Made by a program: the position numbers and the translations under genes
In this document: positions 1-7,518 of the stretch, piece after piece
Numbering within the stretch: the first letter of the stretch is position 1
How the letters are laid out: each line of letters starts with the position of its first letter
Origin: Harenicola maris
GTDB lineage: Bacteria > Pseudomonadota > Alphaproteobacteria > Rhodobacterales > Rhodobacteraceae
Reading direction: 5' to 3'
Length of the DNA: 64,000 bases
Assembly (NCBI GenBank): GCA_018524345.1
Contig: JADQAZ010000001.1
Coordinates: forward strand, 186,001-250,000
Notes under the pieces: generated by a model
The model's input: the letters and a program-made list of their open reading frames with translations, nothing else
Told to the model about the DNA's origin: nothing
The model's database searches: none

Positions 1-813
1 ACGGCCCTGAAACTGGCCGATTATGTGGTGACCGAGGCGGGGTTTGGCGCCGACCTTGGGGCGGAGAAGTTCTTTGATATCAAGTGCCGCAAGGCGGGCC
101 TTAAGCCCGAGGCGGTGGTTCTGGTGGCCACGGTGCGGGCGATGAAGATGAACGGCGGCGTCAAGAAAGACGGGCTGGGAGAAGAGAACGTCGAGGCCGT
201 GAAGGCCGGCTGCGCCAACCTTGGCCGCCATATCCAGAACATCAAGAAATTCGGCGTGCCTGCCGTTGTCGCCATCAACCACTTTGTGACGGACACAGAG
301 GCTGAGGTGCAGGCGGTGAAGGACTACGTCGCCTCCATGGGCTCCGAGGCGATCCTGTGCCAGCATTGGGCCAAGGGCTCTGCCGGGACGGAGGAGCTTG
401 CCCATAAGGTGGTGGAGATCATCGAGGGCGGCAGCGCACAGTTTGCGCCGATCTATCCCGACGAGATGCCGCTGTTCCAGAAGATCGAGACCGTGGCGAA
501 AGAGATTTACCGCGCCGATGAGGTGATTGCGGATAAGAAAATCCGCGACCAGCTGCGCCAATGGGAAGAGGCGGGTTATGGCAACCTGCCGGTTTGCATG
601 GCAAAGACGCAGTATTCGTTCTCGACCGATCCGAACCTGCGCGGCGCGCCGACGGGGCATTCGGTGCCGGTGCGCGAGGTGCGCCTTTCCGCGGGGGCGG
701 GGTTCATCGTCGCGATCTGCGGAGAGATCATGACCATGCCGGGCCTGCCCCGGGTGCCATCGGCGGAGGCGATCCGTCTGAACGAGGCGGGCGAAATCGA
801 GGGGCTGTTCTAA
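1..813 (+). CDS. fhs: Formate--tetrahydrofolate ligase, C-terminal part (5' end outside window)
   Basis: Makes 10-formyl-THF from formate, THF and ATP in the cytosolic one-carbon pathway. The frame is open from base 1 with no start, so about 270 residues of an enzyme normally near 555 are present. The first residues carry the conserved stretch [19 protein letters not shown], followed by a KMNGG segment and the usual C-terminal end ([13 protein letters not shown]). The stop is TAA at 811-813. folD follows on the same strand after about 100 bp, so the two one-carbon genes probably act together. Family identity is clear; only the missing N-terminal half cannot be judged. Confidence 0.95.
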   Translation, partial: TALKLADYVVTEAGFGADLGAEKFFDIKCRKAGLKPEAVVLVATVRAMKMNGGVKKDGLGEENVEAVKAGCANLGRHIQNIKKFGVPAVVAINHFVTDTEAEVQAVKDYVASMGSEAILCQHWAKGSAGTEELAHKVVEIIEGGSAQFAPIYPDEMPLFQKIETVAKEIYRADEVIADKKIRDQLRQWEEAGYGNLPVCMAKTQYSFSTDPNLRGAPTGHSVPVREVRLSAGAGFIVAICGEIMTMPGLPRVPSAEAIRLNEAGEIEGLF

Positions 814-839
814 CGGGATGGCCCAGAAATGCGGGCCTT

Positions 840-858
840 GGGGGGCATTGAGCCCCCC
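840..858 (+). terminator. GC hairpin after fhs
   Basis: Seven-bp arms (840-846 and 852-858) of G/C around a five-base loop, 27 bp after the fhs stop. No T-run follows, so it may be a weak or Rho-assisted terminator, or only an mRNA-stabilising hairpin between fhs and folD. A second small C/G hairpin follows at about 870-886. Confidence 0.35.
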
Positions 859-917
859 GTCAGCCCGGCGCCCCCTTTGGGGGTGCGAGTTGCAATGTTA
901 AGCTAGGAGTGCGCGAA

Positions 918-1820
918 ATGGCGGCCAAAGTGATTGATGGAAAGGCCTTTGCGGCCAAGCTGCGCGAGCAGGTTGCGGGCCATGTGGCGCGCCTGAAGGC
1001 GGATCACGGGATCGTGCCGGGGCTGGCCGTGGTTCTGGTGGGCGAGGACCCTGCGAGCCAAGTCTATGTGCGCTCCAAGGGGAAGCAGACGGTTGAGGCG
1101 GGCATGGCCTCTTTCGAGCATAAGCTGGAGGATAGCGTTTCCGAGGCGGAGCTTTTGGCCGTGGTGGAGAAGTTGAACGCCGATCCCGAGGTGCACGGTA
1201 TTCTGGTGCAGTTGCCCCTGCCGGGCCATATCAATTCCGACCTTGTGATCAATGCGATTGATCCGGCGAAGGATGTGGACGGGTTCCATATTTCCAACGT
1301 CGGTTTGCTGGGCACGGGGCAGAAGTCCATGGTGCCCTGCACGCCCTTGGGCTGTTTGATGATGCTGCGCGAGGCGCATGGATCGCTGTCCGGTATGAAC
1401 GCTGTGGTGGTGGGGCGCTCCAACATCGTTGGGAAGCCTATGGCACAGCTGTTGCTGGGCGATAGCTGCACGGTGACGATTGCGCATTCGCGGACCAAGG
1501 ATTTGGCCGAGGTGTGCCGCGGGGCGGATATTCTGGTGGCCGCCGTTGGCCGGCCGCAGATGATCCCCGGCGATTGGGTGAAGCCCGGTGCGACGGTGAT
1601 TGACGTGGGCATCAACCGGATCGACGCGCCGGAGCGCGGCGAGGGCAAGACGCGGCTGGTGGGCGATGTGGACTATGCCTCCTGCGCCGAGGTTGCGGGG
1701 GCGATCACGCCGGTGCCCGGCGGGGTTGGGCCGATGACGATTGCTTGTCTGCTGTCCAACACTCTGGTCGCGACCTGCCGCGCCAACGGGATTGCCGAAC
1801 CGGAGGGGCTTACGGCGTAA
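918..1820 (+). CDS. folD: Bifunctional methylenetetrahydrofolate dehydrogenase / methenyltetrahydrofolate cyclohydrolase FolD
   Basis: Interconverts 5,10-methylene-, 5,10-methenyl- and 10-formyl-THF using NADP, linking to the upstream formate ligase. The 300 residues match the family length. Visible motifs are [13 protein letters not shown] (substrate-binding Tyr and catalytic Lys), [19 protein letters not shown], the dinucleotide-binding [16 protein letters not shown] and the C-terminal [10 protein letters not shown]. An in-frame GTG at 909 overlaps the AGGAG at 905-909, so the ATG at 918, 8 bp behind that Shine-Dalgarno, is the likely start. The 3' end overlaps the convergent pdeM by 11 bp. 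Confidence 0.96.
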   Translation: MAAKVIDGKAFAAKLREQVAGHVARLKADHGIVPGLAVVLVGEDPASQVYVRSKGKQTVEAGMASFEHKLEDSVSEAELLAVVEKLNADPEVHGILVQLPLPGHINSDLVINAIDPAKDVDGFHISNVGLLGTGQKSMVPCTPLGCLMMLREAHGSLSGMNAVVVGRSNIVGKPMAQLLLGDSCTVTIAHSRTKDLAEVCRGADILVAAVGRPQMIPGDWVKPGATVIDVGINRIDAPERGEGKTRLVGDVDYASCAEVAGAITPVPGGVGPMTIACLLSNTLVATCRANGIAEPEGLTA

Positions 1821-2490
1821 GCGGGCATTCCACGATGCGCTTGCCGGTGAGCAGGGCCGTTGCGCGGGCCTGCATCAAGCCGCTGAGGGCCGTGTCACCC
1901 GCCCTGAGGCCGCCTGTATAGGCGCCGAAGGCGGGAAGGATCACGCGGGCCTCATCACGCAGAAAGGCGGGGCGGTAGCGGCCCGCCACGGCGGCCTTGG
2001 GGTGGTAGTGGCCGGACACCTCGCCCTGCGCCTTCGGCGCGGCGATATGGCGGAAGGTGAGGGGGCCTTGGGCCCATTCCGCCAGATGCTTGCCGCCCAT
2101 CTCTATCGGCCCGGGGTCATGGTTGCCTTCGATCCAGATCCATTTGCGCCCAGCCATGAGGGTATTGAGGCCCTCTGTGATCTCCGAGGTCAGGGCGGCG
2201 GCGGCGGTCAGGTCATCGAAGCTGTCGCCGAGGCAGATGACCGTGTCGGGCTGTGTCAGGGCAACCTCGGCAGAGAGGCGCGAGAGGGTTTCCCTGCTGT
2301 CATAGGGGGGCAAGAGCGCCCCGCCGCGTCTTGCGGCACGCTCTGACTTGCCAAGGTGGAGGTCAGACACGCAGAGCAGGCGATGCTCCTGCCACCAAAG
2401 CGCGCCGGAGGGGCGCGCGGTGAGGCGCGCGGTGTTGAGGGTGAAGTCCTTGTTTACGGTTTTTCCTTCGGTTTCTGTGTGTCCTTTCAT
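1810..2490 (-). CDS. pdeM: Ligase-associated DNA damage response endonuclease PdeM (metallophosphoesterase)
   Basis: Calcineurin-like phosphoesterase of the family found beside ATP-dependent DNA ligase and the Lhr-like helicase in bacterial repair cassettes. The metal-binding blocks are in order: SDLHLG, GDSFDD, GNHD and GHYHP. It has 226 residues, the usual size. Its ATG follows the helicase stop without a gap, so the two are surely one operon and probably translationally coupled. The 3' end runs 11 bp into folD from the opposite side, leaving no room for a separate terminator. The substrate has not been established from sequence; DNA-end processing is inferred from the association. Confidence 0.88.
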   Translation of the reverse strand: MKGHTETEGKTVNKDFTLNTARLTARPSGALWWQEHRLLCVSDLHLGKSERAARRGGALLPPYDSRETLSRLSAEVALTQPDTVICLGDSFDDLTAAAALTSEITEGLNTLMAGRKWIWIEGNHDPGPIEMGGKHLAEWAQGPLTFRHIAAPKAQGEVSGHYHPKAAVAGRYRPAFLRDEARVILPAFGAYTGGLRAGDTALSGLMQARATALLTGKRIVECPLTP

Positions 2491-4896
2491 TTAGCCAAGC
2501 CCCGCCTCTGCCATCAGGCGTTCGGCCTGTGCGGCGATCAGACGTTCCTGCCCCTCGCCCATGACGGGCACTCTGCCGACCTCGAGCAGCAAAGGCGCGG
2601 CGAAGGGGGAGAGGCTGGGCAGGGTGACGTGGTCGATGCGCCCCTGAATGCGCAAAAGCAGGTCCTCGATCCGGCCAAAATCCACAAGGCCGCGTTGTGC
2701 CTCCTCTCGTGTGATCTGCATCAAAAGATGCTCTGGATCGTATTTAAGCAAAGTGTCGTAAAGAATGTCTGAAGAGAACGTTGCCTGCCGCCCGGACTTC
2801 TTCGCAGTGGGGCTGCGCCGTTCAATCAGGCCCGCGATTGTGGCGCTGGTTTTGAAGGTGCGTTTCATCACCGCGTTGCCCGCGAGCCAATGGTCAAACC
2901 CGGCGCGAAGGTCCGCCGCATCGAGCAGGGATGGAGCGTCCTGCAAGGGCTCCAACCCCCAGATGAGGGTGGCGTAGTCGGTGGCGACAAAGCCAAGGGG
3001 ATCAAGGGCTTGGCGCTCCATCCTTTGGGTCAGCAGGAGGCCGAGGGTTTGCTGCGCGTTGCGTCCGGCGAAACCATAAAAGCAGGTGTAATGGCGCCCT
3101 TCCAGCGGGAAGGTTTCGACCAGCAGGCGATCCGCGCGCGGCATCTTCGAGGTGGATTTTTGCAGGTGCATCCAGTCGCGCGTGGCGGCGGGCAGGTCGG
3201 GCCAATCCTCGCGCGAGAGCATGAGCAGGATGCGTTCGGACAGCTGGGTCGAGGTGGCGAATTTGGTGCCCATGAAGGTGGCGATCCGGGGCGATTTGGT
3301 GGCGGTGCGGCTGACCTCCACGGTCAATTCACGCAGCCCCTCGTAGCGTACGATCTGGCCGCCGATCAGGAAGGTGTCGCCCTTGGTGAGGGTGGCGGCG
3401 AAGGCCTCCTCCACCTCGCCCAGGGGCCTGCCGCCGCCGCGGTTCTTGAGGCGGACCTTTAGGGTGTCTGTGTCCTGAATAGTGCCTATGTTCATACGGA
3501 TACGCTGCGCCGCGCGGGGATCGCGGAGCTGCCATGTGCCGTCTGCCCGCTGTTGCAGACGTTGCCATTTGTCATAGGCGCGCAGGGCGTATCCGCCGGT
3601 GGCGCAGAACTCCAGACAGGCGTCGAAATCGGCGCGGGAGAGGGCGGCGTAGGCGCCTGCGGTGGTGACCTCGGCAAATAGGGCATCGGCGTCGAAGGGG
3701 CCGCTGCAGGCGGCGATGAGGATGTGTTGGCACAGCACGTCGCGGGGGCCGGGGCCGCGGGGTTCGCCGTCCAAGTCGCCCGCGGCTGCGGCCTCCAGCG
3801 CGGCCTGACATTCGATGACCTCAAAGCGGTTCGCGGGCACGAGGATCGCCTTGGAAGGCGCGTTATAACAATGGTTTGCGCGGCCGATCCGTTGCACCAG
3901 ACGTTTGACATTCTTGGGCGCGCCGACCTGAATAATCAGGTCCACATCGCCCCAATCGATGCCCAGATCGAGGGTGCCGGTGCAGACGACGGCGCGTAGG
4001 GCGCCGGTGGTCATGGCGGCCTCGACCCGTTCGCGTTGGCTGCGATCGAGGGAGCCGTGGTGGATGCCGATGGGCAGGTCATCCGTGTTGGCAAGCCACA
4101 GATTATGAAAGAAAATTTCCGCCTGCGCCCGGGTGTTGTGGAAGATCAGGGTGGTCTTATGGGCGGCGACCTCGCGCAGGATATCGGCGATGGCATAGCC
4201 GCCGCCGTTGCCGGACCATGGCGGGATCAGATCGGTTTGCAGCATGGAAATATCGGCCGGTGGGCCGGGGTCCGCGGTGAGGATAGGGCAGGAATCTGGA
4301 TGGTTTGCCAATAGCTTAGCTATGGCGGGCGGGTCCTCTACCGTGGCGGAAAGGCCGACGCGGCGCAGGCCGGGGCGTAGGGCCTGAAGGCGCGTGAGGG
4401 CGAGCATGAGCTGATCGCCGCGTTTGCTTTCGGCGAGGGCGTGGATTTCGTCGATCACCACTCGTTGCAGCCCCGCAAACATGCGCGGCGCGTCCTCGTA
4501 GCTGAGCAGCAGGGCGAGGCTTTCGGGGGTGGTCAGCAGGATATGGGGCGGGTCGGCGCGTTGGCGTTTTTTGACGGTGGCGGAGGTGTCTCCGGTGCGG
4601 TCCTCGATGCGGATGGGCAGGTTTGCCTCCTGTACGGGGCGGAGCAAATTACGTTTGATATCAGAGGCTAAAGCCTTGAGCGGCGAGACATAGAGGGTGT
4701 GCAGCCCGCTGTGATCACAGCTGCAAAGCTCCGCCAGAGAGGGCAGGAAGCCGGCGAGGGTTTTGCCGCCGCCGGTGGGGGCGATGAGCAGCATCGCGGG
4801 CTGATCCGCGCGGCGGAGCATCTGGGTTTGATGCGGGTGCAGGGACCAGCCCTGAGCGGCGATCCAACTGGCGAGGGGGGCGGGCAGGGCGGTCAT
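2491..4896 (-). CDS. Ligase-associated DNA damage response DEXH-box helicase (Lhr family)
   Basis: Superfamily 2 ATP-dependent DNA helicase of the Lhr type. Motifs in order: Walker A APTGGGKTLAGFLP near the N-terminus, DEIH box in VVIDEIHALAESKRGDQL, motif III LSAT, motif VI QRIGRANH, then a long Lhr-type C-terminal region. Starting at the ATG 4894-4896 gives 801 residues, close to family length. An upstream in-frame extension to 5142 exists, but it reads through an intergenic repeat array and gives an atypical Cys/His-rich leader, so it was not used. It is directly followed by pdeM. The ligase and exonuclease that usually complete the cassette are not in the window. Confidence 0.9.
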   Translation of the reverse strand: MTALPAPLASWIAAQGWSLHPHQTQMLRRADQPAMLLIAPTGGGKTLAGFLPSLAELCSCDHSGLHTLYVSPLKALASDIKRNLLRPVQEANLPIRIEDRTGDTSATVKKRQRADPPHILLTTPESLALLLSYEDAPRMFAGLQRVVIDEIHALAESKRGDQLMLALTRLQALRPGLRRVGLSATVEDPPAIAKLLANHPDSCPILTADPGPPADISMLQTDLIPPWSGNGGGYAIADILREVAAHKTTLIFHNTRAQAEIFFHNLWLANTDDLPIGIHHGSLDRSQRERVEAAMTTGALRAVVCTGTLDLGIDWGDVDLIIQVGAPKNVKRLVQRIGRANHCYNAPSKAILVPANRFEVIECQAALEAAAAGDLDGEPRGPGPRDVLCQHILIAACSGPFDADALFAEVTTAGAYAALSRADFDACLEFCATGGYALRAYDKWQRLQQRADGTWQLRDPRAAQRIRMNIGTIQDTDTLKVRLKNRGGGRPLGEVEEAFAATLTKGDTFLIGGQIVRYEGLRELTVEVSRTATKSPRIATFMGTKFATSTQLSERILLMLSREDWPDLPAATRDWMHLQKSTSKMPRADRLLVETFPLEGRHYTCFYGFAGRNAQQTLGLLLTQRMERQALDPLGFVATDYATLIWGLEPLQDAPSLLDAADLRAGFDHWLAGNAVMKRTFKTSATIAGLIERRSPTAKKSGRQATFSSDILYDTLLKYDPEHLLMQITREEAQRGLVDFGRIEDLLLRIQGRIDHVTLPSLSPFAAPLLLEVGRVPVMGEGQERLIAAQAERLMAEAGLG

Positions 4897-4984
4897 GAGA
4901 GTAATGATAGCACGGGGGGCGCAATTGGAAACATAGGGTGAACAAATTTTATCGCGGCTGGCGGGAAAACCGGCGAAAAACCGA

Positions 4985-5033
4985 TGCACAAGCCATGCAC
5001 ATCCGATGCACATTCCATGCATACGATTGTGCA
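4985..5033. repeat. Helically phased TGCA array, five units
   Basis: TGCA tetramers begin at 4985, 4996, 5007, 5018 and 5030, a spacing of 11, 11, 11 and 12 bp. Four of the five are preceded by a purine-rich CA/GA and the first three are followed by CA. The last two units and the flank (GCATACGATTGTGCAGATCG) are identical to the second copy at 54581-54618, which has four units. The spacing places every TGCA on nearly the same face of the helix, which suggests a protein-binding array. It ends 89 bp before the helicase start when read on the minus strand. Confidence 0.75.
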
Positions 5034-5067
5034 GATCGGCCATTTTCGCGGGGCGTTCCAAAATTAT

Positions 5068-5096
5068 TTTTGGCTTAACTTTTCCGTGCCTATAAA
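5068..5096 (+). promoter_or_regulatory. Possible promoter for the secreted repeat protein
   Basis: TATAAA at 5091-5096 would serve as a -10 with a weak TTTTGG at 5068-5073 as -35 (17-bp spacer). It would give a leader of about 120 nt before the ATG at 5227. The -35 matches poorly, so this is tentative. Confidence 0.3.
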
Positions 5097-5226
5097 GAAG
5101 TGCGCGCCCCCAAATCCCGCCGCCTGATCCGGGAAAAACCAAAAAAATAAGGAACCATCACGCAGGCTGTCCTGTTGTCTCTCCATACCGAGGCTGAAAC
5201 GCCCGTCCATAACTAGGAGAGAAAAA

Positions 5227-5898
5227 ATGAACCGTCTGATGACATCTGCCGCCGCCCTTGCACTGACTGCAACGACCGCTTTTGCCGCCGGCTCCGGCGT
5301 TGATAAACTACGCGATTCCGTCGAGCTGCGGGTGAACGAATATAACTCCGATGTGATTGTTGAGATGCTGACCGAACGTCAGGTGAAACAGATCGCACTT
5401 GTCCTGAACGACAGCGCATCGACCTCGTCGAAGACTCACCGCATCGAACAGATCGTTGAAGGCACACCTGCTGAGATGATCCACGTGACGACCAGCACCA
5501 AGGACGTTGCCGAAGATCCGCTGCGTGCCAATGTTGAGCATGAGTTGGCGATCCGGAACTACGATGTAGATGCGAGCAAACTGACGGATGAGCAGGTCTC
5601 TGCTTTGAACCTGACGTTCAATTCCTCGGACAGCCCGAGCGACATGCACGCCGCTGTATCGAGCATCGTTGAGGGCACAGCCGCCGAGGGCGAAGCCGAA
5701 ATGCTGGTCTTCAACCTTGATATGGAGCCGGAGCCCCTGCGTGCCGCTGTTGGCAATGAGCTGACCTCCCGTGGGTTCGAGGTTGATCCAATGACCCTGA
5801 GCGATCAGCAGATTACGGAACTTGCAGGTATCTTTAACACCGGCAACTCCCCCGCCGAGATTGAATCTGCGGTGAAGTCGATCACTGGCGAAAGCTAA
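5227..5898 (+). CDS. Secreted protein of three tandem ~52-residue repeats, function unknown
   Basis: 223 residues. Residues 1-21 form a Sec signal peptide ending AFA-A. The mature part has three imperfect copies of one unit at about 28-80, 99-150 and 171-220. Each begins LR-x2-V-x3-L, has a central acidic-hydrophobic segment with LT(D/E)xQ(V/I) or LSDQQI, then FN or LN with small polar residues, and closes with a helix ending in V..I. The units lie about 71 residues apart, linked by acidic spacers. No catalytic residues are conserved across the copies, which suggests a structural or binding role. A Shine-Dalgarno AGGAGAG precedes the ATG and a strong terminator follows. I do not recognise the family. 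Confidence 0.85.
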   Translation: MNRLMTSAAALALTATTAFAAGSGVDKLRDSVELRVNEYNSDVIVEMLTERQVKQIALVLNDSASTSSKTHRIEQIVEGTPAEMIHVTTSTKDVAEDPLRANVEHELAIRNYDVDASKLTDEQVSALNLTFNSSDSPSDMHAAVSSIVEGTAAEGEAEMLVFNLDMEPEPLRAAVGNELTSRGFEVDPMTLSDQQITELAGIFNTGNSPAEIESAVKSITGES

Positions 5899-5918
5899 TT
5901 GATCCTGACTGACCAAAC

Positions 5919-5949
5919 AAAACGGGCGCGCCATTGGCGCGCCCGTTTT
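5919..5949. terminator. Strong, probably bidirectional intrinsic terminator
   Basis: Perfect 14-bp arms (5919-5932 and 5936-5949) around a three-base loop, with AAAA before and TTTT after, so it can act on both strands. It closes the transcript of the secreted repeat protein and could stop transcription entering from the minus strand. Confidence 0.88.
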
Positions 5950-6058
5950 ACTTTGTGCCTGCACCAAACTCTCACCGGGCACGCCCTTGAAATAAAAGCG
6001 AGGCGGTGATCCTTGGCGCCGCATTTTTTATCTTCAAAAAATGTGTTCCGGCGGGGCG

Positions 6059-7369
6059 TTAGTGCACGATTTCTTCTTGTTTCACGAACATATTGGCCCA
6101 GGCGCGGTCGATCAGCTCGGGGGACATTTGATAGGGGATGCCCTCGAATTCGCAGATACAGATCATCTGGTCGATTAGGAAGATCGGCTGATAGTTCGCA
6201 TAGACATTGTCGATCGTCGGGTATTTGTTTTTCAGCAGGTGGATCAAGGCGGCCTGATCCAGCGGCATTTTGCGTTTCTTGGCCATCATGGCAAAGATTT
6301 TCAGGAAATCCTCCTGCTCCGGCCCGTCGATTTTGATCTTGAAGAAGATCCGGCGCAAAGCCGCCTTATCGAAGATGTCGTTGGGGTGGAAGTTGGTGGA
6401 GAAGATCACGAGGGTGTCGAAGGGCACCTCGAATTTTTCGCCCGATTGCAGGGCGAGGATGTCTTTGCTTTCTTCGAGCGGAACAATCCAGCGGTTGACG
6501 AGGCTTTGGGGCGGCTCTGCCTGACGGCCAAGGTCGTCCACGATGAAGATGCCGCCGGTGGATTTCAGCTGTAGCGGCGCCTGATAGGTTCGCGCGACCG
6601 GGTTGTAGACGAGGTCCAGCATGGAGAGCGAAAGTTCACCCCCGGTGATCACCGTGGGCCGTTCGCAGCGCACATAGCGGGTGTCATAGCGGCCCGAGGT
6701 TTTGCGCAGGGAGTTGGGATCGTCGACGTTTTCCTCGGCGGCGGAATGCACGATGGGGTCATAGACGGTGATGACCTGCCCTGCGTATTCGATGGCATGG
6801 GGGACATAGATCTTGTCGCCCATGGCGTCGCGGATACCGTTGGAGATCGAGGATTTACCGTTGCCGGGAGGGCCATACATCAGGATCGAGCGGCCGGATG
6901 TGACCGCGGGGCCGAGGTGGCTGAGCAATTCGGGCGGCAGGATCAGGTGGCCCATCGCGCCGGTAAGCTGTTCGCGGGTGATCTGCACATTGCGGATGGA
7001 TTGGCGTTTGACCTGCTCGGAATAGACATCGAGCGGCACCGGCATGGCGCCGAAATATTCGGACTGGGCGAGGGCGTCGAGGGCGCGGGTTTTGCCCGCC
7101 TCGGTCAGTTGATACCCCATTTCGCCGCCCGAGTTCGCCAGCATCGAGCCGGTGCTTTCGATCAGCTTCTGGGTGCGGCCCATATCGACCAGTTCTTGGG
7201 TGACCTGCATGGGCAGGCAGATGTTGCGCGACAGTTCGGATACGTTGTCGATGTTCTTGCGGAACATCGTTTTGAGGACGATATCGCGCATCATCGCGGT
7301 GGGGAGGCGCATTTCCTCCAGCCGCTTGGGCGCGGGAGGGGCCATTACATTGCCGACTTCCATATTCAT
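6059..7369 (-). CDS. AAA+ ATPase of the tad-locus-associated type
   Basis: About 436 residues. The N-terminal ~90 residues look like a winged-helix segment. A single AAA+ module follows, with Walker A GPPGNGKSS at about 166-174, Walker B FIVDDLGRQ, and a sensor region with STNFHP and LRRIFFKI. I recall relatives in Rhodobacteraceae annotated as ATPases with chaperone activity linked to Flp pilus assembly. Its place at the distal end of the minus-strand tad genes agrees, but the role is inferred. ATGs at 7375, 7369 and 7363 compete; 7369 was chosen because AGGTG lies 6 bp upstream. Confidence 0.75.
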   Translation of the reverse strand: MNMEVGNVMAPPAPKRLEEMRLPTAMMRDIVLKTMFRKNIDNVSELSRNICLPMQVTQELVDMGRTQKLIESTGSMLANSGGEMGYQLTEAGKTRALDALAQSEYFGAMPVPLDVYSEQVKRQSIRNVQITREQLTGAMGHLILPPELLSHLGPAVTSGRSILMYGPPGNGKSSISNGIRDAMGDKIYVPHAIEYAGQVITVYDPIVHSAAEENVDDPNSLRKTSGRYDTRYVRCERPTVITGGELSLSMLDLVYNPVARTYQAPLQLKSTGGIFIVDDLGRQAEPPQSLVNRWIVPLEESKDILALQSGEKFEVPFDTLVIFSTNFHPNDIFDKAALRRIFFKIKIDGPEQEDFLKIFAMMAKKRKMPLDQAALIHLLKNKYPTIDNVYANYQPIFLIDQMICICEFEGIPYQMSPELIDRAWANMFVKQEEIVH

Positions 7370-7518
7370 CTGCATCACCTGCTTGCTTTGGCCCCGCCTG
7401 CGGGGACCCTGGGCCAGAAATTCGTGTGCATAGGGACGCAAGGCGCGGGAAACCCGCCGCAATCCGCTAGCGAGGATGAAAATGCCCCGCTAATGTGGCG
7501 AAAAAAAGGAAACGAGCG

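Larger units (their letters stand above)
4897..5226. other. 330-bp divergent intergenic region
   Basis: Lies between the helicase (minus) and a secreted repeat protein (plus). It holds the TGCA array at 4985-5033, an A/T-rich stretch at 5058-5100 with a possible -10 (TATAAA), and the AGGAGAG Shine-Dalgarno at 5215-5221 for the gene at 5227. Open frames here look like chance translations of the repeats. Confidence 0.6.

Noticed and set aside
4985-5033. TGCA array as a CRISPR
   Set aside because: Unit of 11-12 bp with no unique spacers and no cas genes in the window.
4897-5142. 82-residue upstream extension of the helicase
   Set aside because: It translates the TGCA array into an atypical Cys/His-rich leader; starting at 4896 gives family length and leaves the array intergenic.
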